This document shows positions 14,624 through 23,197 of a stretch of DNA of 64,000 nucleotides, one piece after another (position 1 is the stretch's first letter; each line of letters starts with the position of its first letter). Made by a program: the position numbers and the translations under genes. Below the pieces are notes generated by a model. It saw nothing but the letters and a program-made list of their open reading frames with translations. It was not told the origin of the DNA and did not search any database. The stretch spans positions 1 to 64,000 of the forward strand of contig CAJUAH010000025.1 in the NCBI GenBank assembly GCA_910584375.1, in the 5' to 3' direction. The DNA is from an uncultured Acetatifactor sp. Its GTDB lineage: Bacteria > Bacillota > Clostridia > Lachnospirales > Lachnospiraceae.

Positions 14624-15555
14624 TGGAGAGAGTTTACTACAGTATAAATGAGGCATCGGCCAGGACAGCGCACCAGATGATGTCCTTCGGCGATTACAAG
14701 GAGGGCAGCAAGACAGCAGAGTACAAGAGATATGTTGACCGGGCCTATGAATTGGCAGACAAGATTGTGGAGGAAAGGCCGGATCAGGCAGACCGGGTAT
14801 ATAGCATGGCGGCCAGATACTCGAAGAGGATGGCTGAGTACACGAACCGGGATATACATATCGGGTGTATGTGTCCGTCTGTGATGATTTCCGGCCCTAG
14901 CAATTTTCCTGTGAGGAAAAAGGAAAAGCAGAACCAGGCGTGGGATAAGAACCATCAGTTTTTCAATGAGACGCAGGGCATCCTCAGCAAGATGGAGAGC
15001 ATCCTGTACGGAAAGGAAATGATTAAGTCCAGTGACGAGGACGCAATCGAAAAGCTGGAAGAAAAGCTGGAAAATCTGAAAGATATGCAGGAGCGCATGA
15101 AGGCGGCGAATAAGGCGATCCGCTTGAAAGATACGGAGAAAGGCAATGAACAGCTGAGGATAATGGGATATTCGGACGAGCAGATCAAGGATTTGCGCGA
15201 GTCGGACTTCTGCGGGAGGGTTGGTTATCCGGATTATGCCCTCCAGAATAATAACGCCAACATCCACCGGATAGAGGGGCGCATAAAGGAATTGCAGGCC
15301 ACGAAGGAAAGAGGAACGCAGGAAACAGAAAATCAGTTCTTCAAGATCGTTGAGAATACGGAGGCAATGAGGCTCCAGCTGTTCTTTGACGGAAAACCGG
15401 AGCCGGAAGTGCGGGAGGTATTGAAAAGCAATGGTTTCCGCTGGGCGCCGAGTCAGTCAGCATGGCAGAGACAGCTTACGGATAATGCCAGGCATTCCTT
15501 AAAGCTGGTTATCAAAAAGCTGGAAGAAATGCAGGAGGCGGTACCTACAATATAG
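14623..15555 (+). CDS. DUF3560-like phage protein, 310 residues
   Basis: ATG 14623 overlaps the upstream TAA. Residues 1-90 are helical with a CMCP motif (IHIGCMCPSVMISGPSNFPV). Residues about 120-200 are a charged coiled coil. The C-terminus (MRLQLFFDGKPEPEVREVLK, SNGFRWAPSQSAWQR) resembles the small domain of DUF3560 and of large polyvalent phage/ICE proteins, where it is thought to bind nucleic acid. The family call is from memory of the C-terminal motif. A second frame overlaps its stop without a standard start codon. Confidence 0.7.
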   Translation: MERVYYSINEASARTAHQMMSFGDYKEGSKTAEYKRYVDRAYELADKIVEERPDQADRVYSMAARYSKRMAEYTNRDIHIGCMCPSVMISGPSNFPVRKKEKQNQAWDKNHQFFNETQGILSKMESILYGKEMIKSSDEDAIEKLEEKLENLKDMQERMKAANKAIRLKDTEKGNEQLRIMGYSDEQIKDLRESDFCGRVGYPDYALQNNNANIHRIEGRIKELQATKERGTQETENQFFKIVENTEAMRLQLFFDGKPEPEVREVLKSNGFRWAPSQSAWQRQLTDNARHSLKLVIKKLEEMQEAVPTI

Positions 15556-15683
15556 GGTTTAATGACGGCGATGAAACGCAGTTCGATGCGCATGATCTGC
15601 CGGAATTACTGGAATGTTGGATTGATTTTTGTGCAGAGAATGGTTTCCAGACGGACAGTGTTGATTATGTGGAAAGGGTATGA
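15552..15683 (+). CDS. Small conserved gene without a standard start codon
   Basis: The -1 frame relative to the upstream gene encodes GFNDGDETQFDAHDLPELLE and on to DYVERV, a convincing coding segment that ends at TGA 15681 just before the next gene. The frame is open back to 15486 but contains no ATG, GTG or TTG. AGGAGG lies at 15533-15538. Options are initiation at ATA 15552, a -1 frameshift from the 310-residue gene, or a lost start. Coordinates mark the ATA option. Confidence 0.45.
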   Translation: MGFNDGDETQFDAHDLPELLECWIDFCAENGFQTDSVDYVERV

Positions 15684-15686
15684 GGA

Positions 15687-15926
15687 ATGGCAGAAGTTCT
15701 TACCAGAAAAATCGCAAATGAATATAGAGACAGGGCGAGACTTCTGCCTCCAAACGGCCTGCAGGATATTGGAGATAGACGAAAGCTGAGAATAGAATTA
15801 CAGGTCAGGTGCAATCTCACAGAGCTGGAGGCGATGAATATCATCAACGGCTACCATATCGGAGACTATGTGGTGATAGCAGAAAGGCGAGAAAAGGAAA
15901 GGAAAAAGAGAGAACAGGAGGAATGA
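15687..15926 (+). CDS. 79-residue phage protein
   Basis: ATG 15687, three bases after the previous stop. The protein is basic at the N-terminus (LTRKIANEYRDRARLL) and continues as LRIELQVRCNLTELEAMNIING, a small alpha/beta segment common in phage and ICE proteins. The C-terminus is a charged tail. Function unknown. Confidence 0.65.
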   Translation: MAEVLTRKIANEYRDRARLLPPNGLQDIGDRRKLRIELQVRCNLTELEAMNIINGYHIGDYVVIAERREKERKKREQEE

Positions 15927-15928
15927 CG

Positions 15929-16636
15929 ATGCGGGTAGAAAAAGATGGTTTTGTTCTGCACCTGGAGGGTACATGGATGGAGATTTCCAACAAGTACGGG
16001 GTGCTGGAACATGGGGATGTGGCAACCAATCCGGAGGACGTCCCGGAAGGGTATGCGGAAAAAGCGCTGGAAAAGTTCATCCAGCAGCATAGCGTATCTG
16101 AGAAAAGTAATCCGACATGCGTTAAGAAAGTGGCGTATGACGGAGAAAGAAAGGAGTATATCCAGTTACAGGCGGTACTTCCCGTGGGCGGAGATTGCTG
16201 GATTATCCAGAAGTTTGACAACGAGCTGGTGTATATAGGAGAGATTTGGTCCGGATGCAAGTACAGGGATGAAGTACAGGACTGGATGCGGACAAATTTT
16301 GACATTGAGAGCTGCCTTACAGCGGGAGTGTACCGGGACAACAAGCTGGGGGATTGTACCAACAACGGAATTTCTGCACACGCAAGCGATTTATATATCT
16401 TAGCAGAGCAGAAAGGGCCGTTTGAGCCGGAGGATATAAGGCAGTGCGTATATATCGAATGGAGAAATTGTTGCGGCGAGCAGTACATTGACTGTAAGCC
16501 TGCATATTTTCCTAAGCGCTGGTATATGGCTGGCGGAAATTTCCTCTATACCTCAGACAGCAGGTTCAGGGAGATCACGAAATCGAAATATCCGATTTCT
16601 ATTCATGACCGGTACGAGGGGAGGCAGGGCACATGA
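15929..16636 (+). CDS. Hypothetical phage protein, 235 residues
   Basis: ATG 15929 is chosen: AGGAGG lies 7 bases upstream, while ATG 15923 is only 1-2 bases from it. The N-terminal 90 residues form a beta-rich unit and the centre has YIEWRNCCGEQYIDC, a Cys-rich part. No motif of a known enzyme is visible. It overlaps the next gene by ATGA. Confidence 0.6.
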   Translation: MRVEKDGFVLHLEGTWMEISNKYGVLEHGDVATNPEDVPEGYAEKALEKFIQQHSVSEKSNPTCVKKVAYDGERKEYIQLQAVLPVGGDCWIIQKFDNELVYIGEIWSGCKYRDEVQDWMRTNFDIESCLTAGVYRDNKLGDCTNNGISAHASDLYILAEQKGPFEPEDIRQCVYIEWRNCCGEQYIDCKPAYFPKRWYMAGGNFLYTSDSRFREITKSKYPISIHDRYEGRQGT

Positions 16637-16890
16637 AGATTGTTGGCTACTGCATTCACGGGAATAAGCAGTATGTGGCGTTTAACGAGGATGAAAAGAG
16701 GCCGGAACGGTTCAAGATCACGGACGGGTTTCACGACAGGCCGGTAAACGAGAGAAACGCAGGGAAGTACCAGGATTATCGGTGGGTAGATAAGCAGGAG
16801 GTCGATTTGAAAAAGATCATCAGCCGCCTGCGTGGGGCAAGACCGTGGCATCCGCTGCTGGAATTGCTCAGAAAGGAGAGTGCAGCATGA
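16633..16890 (+). CDS. 85-residue phage protein
   Basis: ATG 16633 shares ATGA with the previous gene. A beta-rich N-terminus (IVGYCIHGNKQYVAFN) is followed by a basic helix (DLKKIISRLRGARPWHPLLE). Family not recognised. It overlaps the Rha-type gene. Confidence 0.6.
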   Translation: MKIVGYCIHGNKQYVAFNEDEKRPERFKITDGFHDRPVNERNAGKYQDYRWVDKQEVDLKKIISRLRGARPWHPLLELLRKESAA

Positions 16891-17654
16891 GCATAAGGCT
16901 GAATATCGGGCATGACGATGCGGAAAAAATCGTTGCCTGCATTAAGGGAATTGCCGGAAATGTGTCTTCGAGTGATATTGTGGAGATTGTTTTGAAAGCT
17001 CCGGAAGTAAAAGAGGCAAAGCCGCAGGAAAAGCCGGGCGCAATCATGACAAGCCGTGAAGTAGCAGATGTGCTGGGCCGGACGCATTCCGCAGTATTCA
17101 AGCAGATAGCAAAGTCCCTGTGTTCAGAGGAAACGGACGGAAAAGAGAGGGGGTATTTCCTCACTTCGTTTGTCTGCTCCCACAAAAACAGGAAATCGTA
17201 CCCGATGTATGAAATGACGGAAAGTGCCTGCATGGAATACCGGGGAATGGTTGCAAAGTACGGCAGCGGAATCAAGTGCGTTGCAGACGGTATAAGGAGA
17301 TTCGACCAGGCGATTCAGGAGCGGTTTCATCCGGAAAAGAAAGCCGCTGTGAGCGCTGGGGCTGGCGGAGGGTTTCTTCTGGAGGGAAAGCCGAGAAGTG
17401 AGTACGAGGAATATTGCGATATGTTCAACCGTTTTATCACTGGACCGGCAGTAGAGGGCCGGGAGATAACGGAGCTGACGGAGAAATACCAGAAGTTCTA
17501 CGAGGTAATGAAGTCCACTCAGCTGAAAGCCCAGGAGAGCAATAGGCTGGAAGATGCCCTTTACGGTGTGGCAATCGAGGCAGAGATGCAGGGATTCATC
17601 TACGGTTTCAAAATGTTCGATGCTCTGCTGAATAAACAGCTGGCAACGGCATAG
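16887..17654 (+). CDS. Rha-family phage regulator
   Basis: A 255-residue protein from ATG 16887 (AAAGGAGAGTGCAGC upstream). Residues about 52-140 match the phage pRha domain: MTSREVADVLGRTHSAVFKQ, then a FLTSFV segment and YPMYEMTESACMEY. In lambdoid phages Rha affects lysogenic or lytic growth under particular host factors. The C-terminal 100 residues are helical and not family-specific. Start overlaps the upstream stop by ATGA. Confidence 0.8.
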   Translation: MSIRLNIGHDDAEKIVACIKGIAGNVSSSDIVEIVLKAPEVKEAKPQEKPGAIMTSREVADVLGRTHSAVFKQIAKSLCSEETDGKERGYFLTSFVCSHKNRKSYPMYEMTESACMEYRGMVAKYGSGIKCVADGIRRFDQAIQERFHPEKKAAVSAGAGGGFLLEGKPRSEYEEYCDMFNRFITGPAVEGREITELTEKYQKFYEVMKSTQLKAQESNRLEDALYGVAIEAEMQGFIYGFKMFDALLNKQLATA

Positions 17655-17666
17655 GAGGGATTTGCA

Positions 17667-18392
17667 TTGAAGTACATGGGTAGCAAAAGTAAAGTTGCCC
17701 GTCATATAGTGCCTATCATCCAGAGATATATAGATGATAACCAGCCGTGGGCGTACATAGAGCCATTCTGTGGCGGATGCAATATCATAGACAAAATCCA
17801 TGCAAGGAAAAGGTTTGCACATGACAAGCAGGAACACTTGATAGAGCTGTTCAGAAATCTTGACAGGCTTGGAGAACTGCCGGGATTTGTCACGAAAGAG
17901 CATTACTCAGAAGTGAGAAAGTGCTTTTATGAGCAGACCGGCATATATGAAAAATGGTATGTGGGAGCTATCGGGTATCTGGCAAGCTATAATGGCCGGT
18001 TCTTTGACGGGGGATATGCCGGAATAGTGCATACAGAAAATGGGGTGAGGAATTACTACGAAGAGGCATTGAGGAATCTGGTAAAACAGGCTGAGGACTT
18101 AAAGGGTGTCGAATTTATCTGTAGTGATTATAAGTTGCTCAACACGCAAGGGGCGGTTATCTATTGCGATCCTCCGTATGAGGGCACAAAGGAGTATGGA
18201 ATAAGCAAGGGTTTCGACTATGGAGAGTTTTGGCAGTGGGTGAGAGCAATGAGTGTGGAGAATATCGTGCTGATAAGCAGTAGCGCGGCGCCGGATGATT
18301 TTAAGTGCATCTGGAGCAAACCGGTATCAAGGACGATAAAGGCAGACAAGAATCCGGTGCAGGCTACGGAAAAGCTGTTCATCAGCAGGTAA
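17667..18392 (+). CDS. D12-class DNA adenine methylase
   Basis: A 241-residue protein from TTG 17667 (ATAGGAGGGATTTGCA upstream). It has the N-terminal KYMGSKSKVA, the SAM-binding IEPFCGGCN (FxGxG-like) and the catalytic DPPY motif in VIYCDPPYEG, in the D12 (Dam-like) order. It transfers a methyl group to N6 of adenine in a short DNA site. In a phage it probably protects DNA from host restriction. No restriction enzyme is adjacent, so it looks like an orphan methylase. Confidence 0.88.
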   Translation: MKYMGSKSKVARHIVPIIQRYIDDNQPWAYIEPFCGGCNIIDKIHARKRFAHDKQEHLIELFRNLDRLGELPGFVTKEHYSEVRKCFYEQTGIYEKWYVGAIGYLASYNGRFFDGGYAGIVHTENGVRNYYEEALRNLVKQAEDLKGVEFICSDYKLLNTQGAVIYCDPPYEGTKEYGISKGFDYGEFWQWVRAMSVENIVLISSSAAPDDFKCIWSKPVSRTIKADKNPVQATEKLFISR

Positions 18393-18410
18393 ATTTTTTT
18401 GACCGATTAT

Positions 18411-18424
18411 CTCGCAAATTCGAG
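18411..18424. promoter_or_regulatory. Operator-like palindrome, fourth copy
   Basis: CTCGCA-AA-TTCGAG; the wider ATCTCG/CGAGAT arms make an 18-base inverted repeat. It sits in the 75-base gap after the methylase and before the DUF6273 gene. Confidence 0.5.
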
Positions 18425-18467
18425 ATTTTTGGATAAATAGAAACGCAATGGCGAAAGGAGAAAGACG

Positions 18468-19325
18468 ATGGAGGAATTGAGAGTAAGAGCAGGGAATGAA
18501 GAGCTGAAGGTAAAGGGCAGTTCGGAGACGATCCAGAGAGAGCGTGAGGCTTTCTACCAGCACATCAAGGAAGTGGAAGAGGCCAACATCAAGGCAAAAG
18601 CTGAGCTGGTGCAGAGGATGAAAAACGGCATGGCCTGGTACGCAAGGGTACAGCAGGAAAAGGATGCGGTAAATGTCGGAAAGCCGGGAATCGTAAGAGT
18701 CTGCGGAGAACTGATGGGAACCTGGGAAGAGATCGCCAGCGCAATCAAGTCCGGAGCCGAGTTCAAGGTCGGGGATTACAAGAAGGGCAGCACGGTGGAC
18801 GGCCAGGGATTTACGCTGGTGGTTACGGATGTGACGGACGAATATGTGCGGTTCGAGAGCCGGGACTGCCTGGGCGGAACGGTCCAGTGGAACAAAAAAG
18901 ACACGACAGACGGAGGCATTGAAGAGTCCAATGTGCAGGAATGGCTCATGCTCGAATTGTTCGGCAAGTTGCCGGATGATCTGCGGCAGGTAATCAGCAA
19001 AGCCACAAGGAAGTATGAGGACAACGAGGGCAACGTGAAGGAGTATGAAACACTGCTGTTCCTGCCTTCAGCATCGGAGGTATTTGACGAGGACGAATGC
19101 TACGGCGATAAAGGGCTGTATGAGCAGATGGAATACTACAAGGATCGCAGGAACAGAATGAGGGGATCGGCGGAGGGCAAAGATACATGCGGCTGGTGGC
19201 TGGCATCCGTGGGGACTGGCAGTTCGGCGTATGCGTGCTATGTCGAAGGCCACGGCCATGCCATCAGTTGTTACGCGACCGCTAAGAGTCGGGTTCCCGT
19301 CTGTTTTATCATCAAGAAATCATAA
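18468..19325 (+). CDS. DUF6273 (C-type-lectin-like) phage protein
   Basis: A 285-residue protein from ATG 18468 (GCGAAAGGAGAAAGACG upstream). Residues 1-60 are a charged helix. The C-terminal part contains VQWNKKDTTDGGIEESNVQE, LFLPSASEVF and CGWWLASVGTGSSAYACYVE ending VPVCFIIKK, which is the DUF6273 pattern, related to the FGE/C-type lectin fold. Such domains display variable surfaces and are used for ligand binding. No reverse transcriptase or template repeat is in the window. Confidence 0.75.
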   Translation: MEELRVRAGNEELKVKGSSETIQREREAFYQHIKEVEEANIKAKAELVQRMKNGMAWYARVQQEKDAVNVGKPGIVRVCGELMGTWEEIASAIKSGAEFKVGDYKKGSTVDGQGFTLVVTDVTDEYVRFESRDCLGGTVQWNKKDTTDGGIEESNVQEWLMLELFGKLPDDLRQVISKATRKYEDNEGNVKEYETLLFLPSASEVFDEDECYGDKGLYEQMEYYKDRRNRMRGSAEGKDTCGWWLASVGTGSSAYACYVEGHGHAISCYATAKSRVPVCFIIKKS

Positions 19326-19337
19326 CATCATGGAATC

Positions 19338-19354
19338 GGCGGCCTTGTGCCGCC
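19338..19354 (+). other. GC-rich hairpin
   Basis: GGCGGC-CTTGT-GCCGCC stem-loop between the DUF6273 gene and the next gene. No T-run follows; AAAGGAGGCAGGCG for the next gene is 9 bases downstream. Confidence 0.5.
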
Positions 19355-19376
19355 AGTTCTTGAAAGGAGGCAGGCG

Positions 19377-19817
19377 ATGGAACGATGGACCATACAGAGA
19401 TTGAATGAGCTGGATGATAAGAGGTTTGCAATCTGCATACTGCAGGAGAGGCTTAACGGATTGAGCAATCCGTACAGCCCGCTTGCGACAAAGCTGGCGG
19501 TAGCAATAAGAAGTCTTGGCGAAGGAGATTCCGGGAGGGAAGAATGTAGTGAAACACAGGTGGCGAAAAAGGTTTTGGATGCTGTAAAGGGGATAGAAGA
19601 GTCTGGCTATCCTGAGCCGGGAGGTCTGCTCGGTTTCTGCATTGAGAGCGAGATAGACAGTTACGATAAGGTGGGGAACGGCATCATATCTGTGTTTAAC
19701 AGGCATCCGGATCAGGCGGATATCCTGGAGGAAATGCTGATTGCGATTTGCGGGTGGGGTGTTGAGGGCTTAAAGGAAAGAATGGAAGAAAATGCTGAGT
19801 ATTACAGCGGATTATAG
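19377..19817 (+). CDS. Hypothetical phage protein, 146 residues
   Basis: ATG 19377 is chosen after GAAAGGAGGCAGGCG; a longer in-frame ATG at 19347 is not supported. The sequence is helical (LNELDDKRFAICILQERLNG) with a charged centre. No membrane segment or family motif. Precedes the ParB-type gene by 12 bases. Confidence 0.6.
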   Translation: MERWTIQRLNELDDKRFAICILQERLNGLSNPYSPLATKLAVAIRSLGEGDSGREECSETQVAKKVLDAVKGIEESGYPEPGGLLGFCIESEIDSYDKVGNGIISVFNRHPDQADILEEMLIAICGWGVEGLKERMEENAEYYSGL

Positions 19818-19829
19818 GAGGACAAACGT

Positions 19830-21197
19830 ATGGCAGAAAAACAGATTATCTACATTGCGGCTGAGCATATCAGACCGCATCCGGAGAATCCCAGGAAGGA
19901 CTTGGGAGATTTGACGGAGCTGGCGGAGTCCATTAAGAAGAATGGAATCCTGCAGAATTTGACGGTGATTCCGGTGGAAGGCGAGCCGGGAGAGTACATG
20001 ACAATCATCGGCCACAGGAGATATGCGGCAGGGACACAGGCAGGAGTAGCGGAGTTCCCCTGCCAGATTGCCGAGAATCTGACTCCGAGGGAGCAGATGT
20101 CAATTATGCTGGAAGAGAATATGCAGCGCAATGACCTGACGATTTGGGAGCAGGCGAACGGTTTCCAGATGATGCTCGACCTGGGAGAGACGGAGGAGAG
20201 CATTGCAGAAAAGACCGGTTTCTCCAGAACAACTGTAAAGCACCGGCTGAACATCGCAAAGCTCAACCAGAAAGTGCTACAGGAAAAAGAGAAAGAAGAG
20301 GGATTCCAGCTGTCGTTAAAGGATTTGTACGAGCTGGAGAAGATTTCGGATGTAAAGACCAGGGATAAAATCCTGAAGGAGTCCACCAGCTCCAATAACC
20401 TGGCGCAGAGAGCGAGGAGTGCATACGAGGAAATCAAACGCAAAGAGCATGAGAAAGCGTATATTAAGCTCTGCAAGGCCGAGGGGATCAAGCCTGCTCC
20501 GGAAGGTGCAGAGAATGAGCAGTGGGGCGGAAAGTGGGAAAAGGTCAAGGAGTTTGATCTGGATGAAGAGGTAAAGGATAAGCTGGGGTGCAAGACGCTG
20601 GCGGCGAAGGAAGAGCTGTTCTATGTGGTCTGGTGGAGGAGGTTCGAAATCATCAAGAAGAAAGGGAAAGAAAAGCGTGAGCTGTCCGAGTATGAGCTGA
20701 AACAGAAGGCCCAGGACAAGAGAAAGCGGCAGATTAAGGCAATGCAGAAAGAAATGTCTGCAGAGCGGGCCGATTTCATAAAGCTGGCTATCGAGCAGAA
20801 GTTTAAGCCGGAGAACGAAAAGCTGGAGGCGGTGATGGAGCGACTGTTTGGGGTTATGGTTGGGTGCGGTTCATGGATGAGCGAGCAGGTGATGCTGAGA
20901 TTCATTACCGGAGAAACCTCTTTGTATGGTAAGACAGACGAGGAAAAAGCCGCATATGAAAAGCAGCGTGATGCAATCGGACTTCTCTACAAGATGATGA
21001 TTTACGCCGCCAACGGAGTCTCAGATAAGGATATTGCAGAATGGAACGGGAATTACCACAAGGGGAATGGAGAGCTGGTTATGCAGTTCGATGAAATTTT
21101 GTCCTTGTTCGGCTTTTCGTATAGCAAGGAGGAATATTACAAGCTGGCAGAGGGCACTCATGATTTATTCAAGGAGGCGGATGTAAATGGGAAGTAG
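19830..21197 (+). CDS. ParB/Spo0J-type phage protein
   Basis: A 455-residue protein from ATG 19830. The N-terminal ParB domain has IRPHPENPRKDLGDLTELAE, then IIGHRRYAAGTQAG and MLEENMQRNDLT; this box order is the ParB CTPase/nuclease fold. A KorB/ParB-like HTH (EESIAEKTGFSRTTVKHRLN) follows near residue 130. The C-terminal half is long, charged and helical, with no partner ParA visible nearby. In phages such proteins regulate or partition DNA. Confidence 0.85.
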   Translation: MAEKQIIYIAAEHIRPHPENPRKDLGDLTELAESIKKNGILQNLTVIPVEGEPGEYMTIIGHRRYAAGTQAGVAEFPCQIAENLTPREQMSIMLEENMQRNDLTIWEQANGFQMMLDLGETEESIAEKTGFSRTTVKHRLNIAKLNQKVLQEKEKEEGFQLSLKDLYELEKISDVKTRDKILKESTSSNNLAQRARSAYEEIKRKEHEKAYIKLCKAEGIKPAPEGAENEQWGGKWEKVKEFDLDEEVKDKLGCKTLAAKEELFYVVWWRRFEIIKKKGKEKRELSEYELKQKAQDKRKRQIKAMQKEMSAERADFIKLAIEQKFKPENEKLEAVMERLFGVMVGCGSWMSEQVMLRFITGETSLYGKTDEEKAAYEKQRDAIGLLYKMMIYAANGVSDKDIAEWNGNYHKGNGELVMQFDEILSLFGFSYSKEEYYKLAEGTHDLFKEADVNGK

Positions 21198-21669
21198 GCC
21201 GGAGATAACGGCAATGCTGTCATTATCTATTCAGAGGCATATTGCCCCTCATGGCGATCCGAGGATTTATTGGGCCAGGGAAGTTACCTTTGATTATGCC
21301 ACCAACAAAGCAGTCCGGGTGGATTTTATGAAATTTAAGCCGGTCAACAATACGGTGTCCGGAATAGAAAAAGGCGATTTTTATTGTTATGAAGTGAAGT
21401 CCTCAGTAGAGGACTTTCACTCTAAAAACGGCCACAATTTCCTCGGAGATTATAACTACTATGTCATGCTGGAGGATGTGTTCGAGAGAGTGAAGAATGA
21501 GATTCCGTATTATGTGGGAGTGTTTGTACCGGATAAACTGAATTATCGTGGTGAATGGTACGATTTGAAATCGGTCAAGAAAGCCAAAAGGAAGGACAGA
21601 GACAGACCGGTATCTGAAATGCTGTTAATGATGTTCAGATCAGCAGCTAGGGAAGGAGGAAAAACTTGA
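21187..21669 (+). CDS. PD-(D/E)XK-like (MmcB-type) phage protein
   Basis: A 160-residue protein overlapping the ParB-type stop by 11 bases. It has VDFMKF then YCYEVKSSVEDFHSKNGHNF, a D...ExK arrangement followed by a His-rich segment, as in PD-(D/E)XK nuclease folds. MmcB-type proteins act in DNA repair. The ExK and the preceding Asp are visible; nuclease activity is inferred. The stop TGA overlaps the next TTG. Confidence 0.65.
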   Translation: MGSRPEITAMLSLSIQRHIAPHGDPRIYWAREVTFDYATNKAVRVDFMKFKPVNNTVSGIEKGDFYCYEVKSSVEDFHSKNGHNFLGDYNYYVMLEDVFERVKNEIPYYVGVFVPDKLNYRGEWYDLKSVKKAKRKDRDRPVSEMLLMMFRSAAREGGKT

Positions 21670-21908
21670 AAGGAACAGGGAAGTACGACAAGAGCGGCAG
21701 GGAAATGATGGTTGGAGATACAGTTCATTTCAGAACAAGCGGACTGAGCGGAAGAGGCGTTGTGTTTTTAGCAGAAAAGCCAGACTGTCTCGGAGAGGAC
21801 CCGTTCAGAATACGAGATACCAGGCCCGGAAAGCAGGAGGGTCGGGTATATCCGTATTATGAGGGTGCGAGGTACCGCATTGACGAAAGGGGCGGTGAGG
21901 ATGGATAA
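21666..21908 (+). CDS. Small SH3/KOW-like phage protein, TTG start
   Basis: An 80-residue protein from TTG 21666, overlapping the upstream stop (TTGA); GGAAGGAGG is 6-9 bases upstream. DKSGREMMVGDTVHFRTSG is typical of short beta-barrel proteins. It overlaps the ASCH-like gene by 8 bases. Function unknown. Confidence 0.6.
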   Translation: MKGTGKYDKSGREMMVGDTVHFRTSGLSGRGVVFLAEKPDCLGEDPFRIRDTRPGKQEGRVYPYYEGARYRIDERGGEDG

Positions 21909-22251
21909 AGCGTTCATCGTAAAGGGACATTGGGGCAACCTCATACTGGATGGCTCTAAGCCGTGGGAAATTCGTGGCACAGGAGCGCAGGTGCGTGGCA
22001 GGGTAGGGGTGATATTTTCTGGTACCGGGATGATCCAGGGGAGCGTTGAGATAGTCGGGTCCTCGCTACTGCTGAGAGAAGATTTCGATATGTTCCGGAA
22101 ATATCATCATATCCCTGGCGAATTTGACAGCCTGCCATACGAAGAGCCGCATATCTGGTATCTAAAGGATGCCATAAGATTTACGGAGCCTATCCCATAC
22201 CGGCATCCACAGGGAGCTGTGATATGGGTAAGCCTCGAAGGAAGGATGTGA
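21901..22251 (+). CDS. ASCH/PUA-like phage protein
   Basis: A 116-residue protein from ATG 21901. WGNLILDGSKPWEIRGT followed by VGVIFSGTGMIQGSVEIVGS fits an ASCH-like beta barrel (KPWEIR core, G.I.G...I). ASCH proteins bind RNA or modified nucleotides. The neighbouring Gp37/Gp68 and PP-loop genes make a nucleic-acid role plausible. Confidence 0.7.
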   Translation: MDKAFIVKGHWGNLILDGSKPWEIRGTGAQVRGRVGVIFSGTGMIQGSVEIVGSSLLLREDFDMFRKYHHIPGEFDSLPYEEPHIWYLKDAIRFTEPIPYRHPQGAVIWVSLEGRM

Positions 22252-22255
22252 AAAC

Positions 22256-23029
22256 ATGGAAAAGACAAGGATTGATTGGTGCGACAGTACATGGAATCCG
22301 GTAACTGGATGCTATCATGGATGCGAATACTGCTATGCCAGGGGTATCGCTAATCGGTTCGGAAGTTTTGAGACGATAGACGGAACCAACATTAAGATAC
22401 TCAATACCGGATCAACTTTGAATTGTGCAGAGGTAAAGAACAGGGCAGGCAATCCATATCCGGTAAAATTTACACCGACACTCCACAGGTACAAGTTAAG
22501 TGAGTATGAGCAGAAAAAAGGGAGAAATATTTTTGTCTGCTCTATGGCGGATTTGTTTGGATCATGGGTACCGGATTCGTGGATTGAGGAAGTGTTTGCG
22601 GCTTGCAAAAAGGCGCCTCAGCACAATTATATTTTCTTGACGAAGAGTCCGGGGAGATATATTGAACTGGAAAAGGACAGGCGACTTCCGTGGGTTGATA
22701 ACTTCTGGTTTGGCAGCACCGTGACGAAACTGGAGGATAGGTACACCTGGTTCACAGAAAAGAAATTTCACTGGTTTCTCTCAGTAGAGCCGATTATGGA
22801 GGACCTGGGACCGATGGACGAAGATGCACCTAAACCGGAATGGATTATCGTAGGCGCTGAGACCGGAAACAGAAAAAATAAGGTTATCCCGGAGAAGTCT
22901 TGGATTGAAAGTTTGCTGGAAGAGTGCAGGAAATATGACATACCGATGTTTATGAAAGCCAGTCTCGCAGAGATATGGGGAGAGCCGTTGATACAGGAGT
23001 TTCCGGAAGGATTAAGGAGAAAGGAGTAA
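22256..23029 (+). CDS. Phage Gp37/Gp68 family protein (DUF5131)
   Basis: A 257-residue protein from ATG 22256. It opens with RIDWCDSTWNPVTGC, followed by CEYCYAR, the cysteine signature of the DUF5131 (phage Gp37/Gp68) family, a radical-SAM-like fold. VCSMADLFG and FLTKSP segments of the family are also present. The C-terminal half has EWIIVGAETGNR. Homologues are common in phages; the substrate is unknown. RBS AAGGATGTG. Confidence 0.85.
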   Translation: MEKTRIDWCDSTWNPVTGCYHGCEYCYARGIANRFGSFETIDGTNIKILNTGSTLNCAEVKNRAGNPYPVKFTPTLHRYKLSEYEQKKGRNIFVCSMADLFGSWVPDSWIEEVFAACKKAPQHNYIFLTKSPGRYIELEKDRRLPWVDNFWFGSTVTKLEDRYTWFTEKKFHWFLSVEPIMEDLGPMDEDAPKPEWIIVGAETGNRKNKVIPEKSWIESLLEECRKYDIPMFMKASLAEIWGEPLIQEFPEGLRRKE

Positions 23030-23037
23030 TAACGAAT

Positions 23038-23197
23038 CCCGGTAAACCGGGTTGACCGCCAAAGCGTGAAAAGTGGCGAGAAGAAAAGGACTGACAGCAG
23101 CGTGAAAGAGGTATGAGTGGGAGCTACCTTGCGAAAGCCATACCAAAGTAGCATGGGAGGCGTGATGTCCTATCCACGAACGGAATTTGTTTCGTGG
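23038..23197 (+). ncRNA. Structured RNA region or leader before the PP-loop gene
   Basis: The 172 bases between two genes carry several stems: CCGGG pair with a TAAA loop (23038-23051), CGCCA/TGGCG (23057-23078), GGTATG/CATACC (23110-23144) and CCACGAA/TTCGTGG (23174-23197). AGCGTGAAA occurs twice. It is not clear whether this is a separate RNA or a 5' leader. No known riboswitch pattern was recognised. Confidence 0.5.

Noticed and set aside
18468..19325. Diversity-generating retroelement variable protein
   Set aside because: The DUF6273 fold fits, but no reverse transcriptase and no template repeat are present in the window.
23041..23160. Group II intron or known riboswitch in the structured gap
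   Set aside because: No GUGYG start, domain V hairpin or known riboswitch core is visible.
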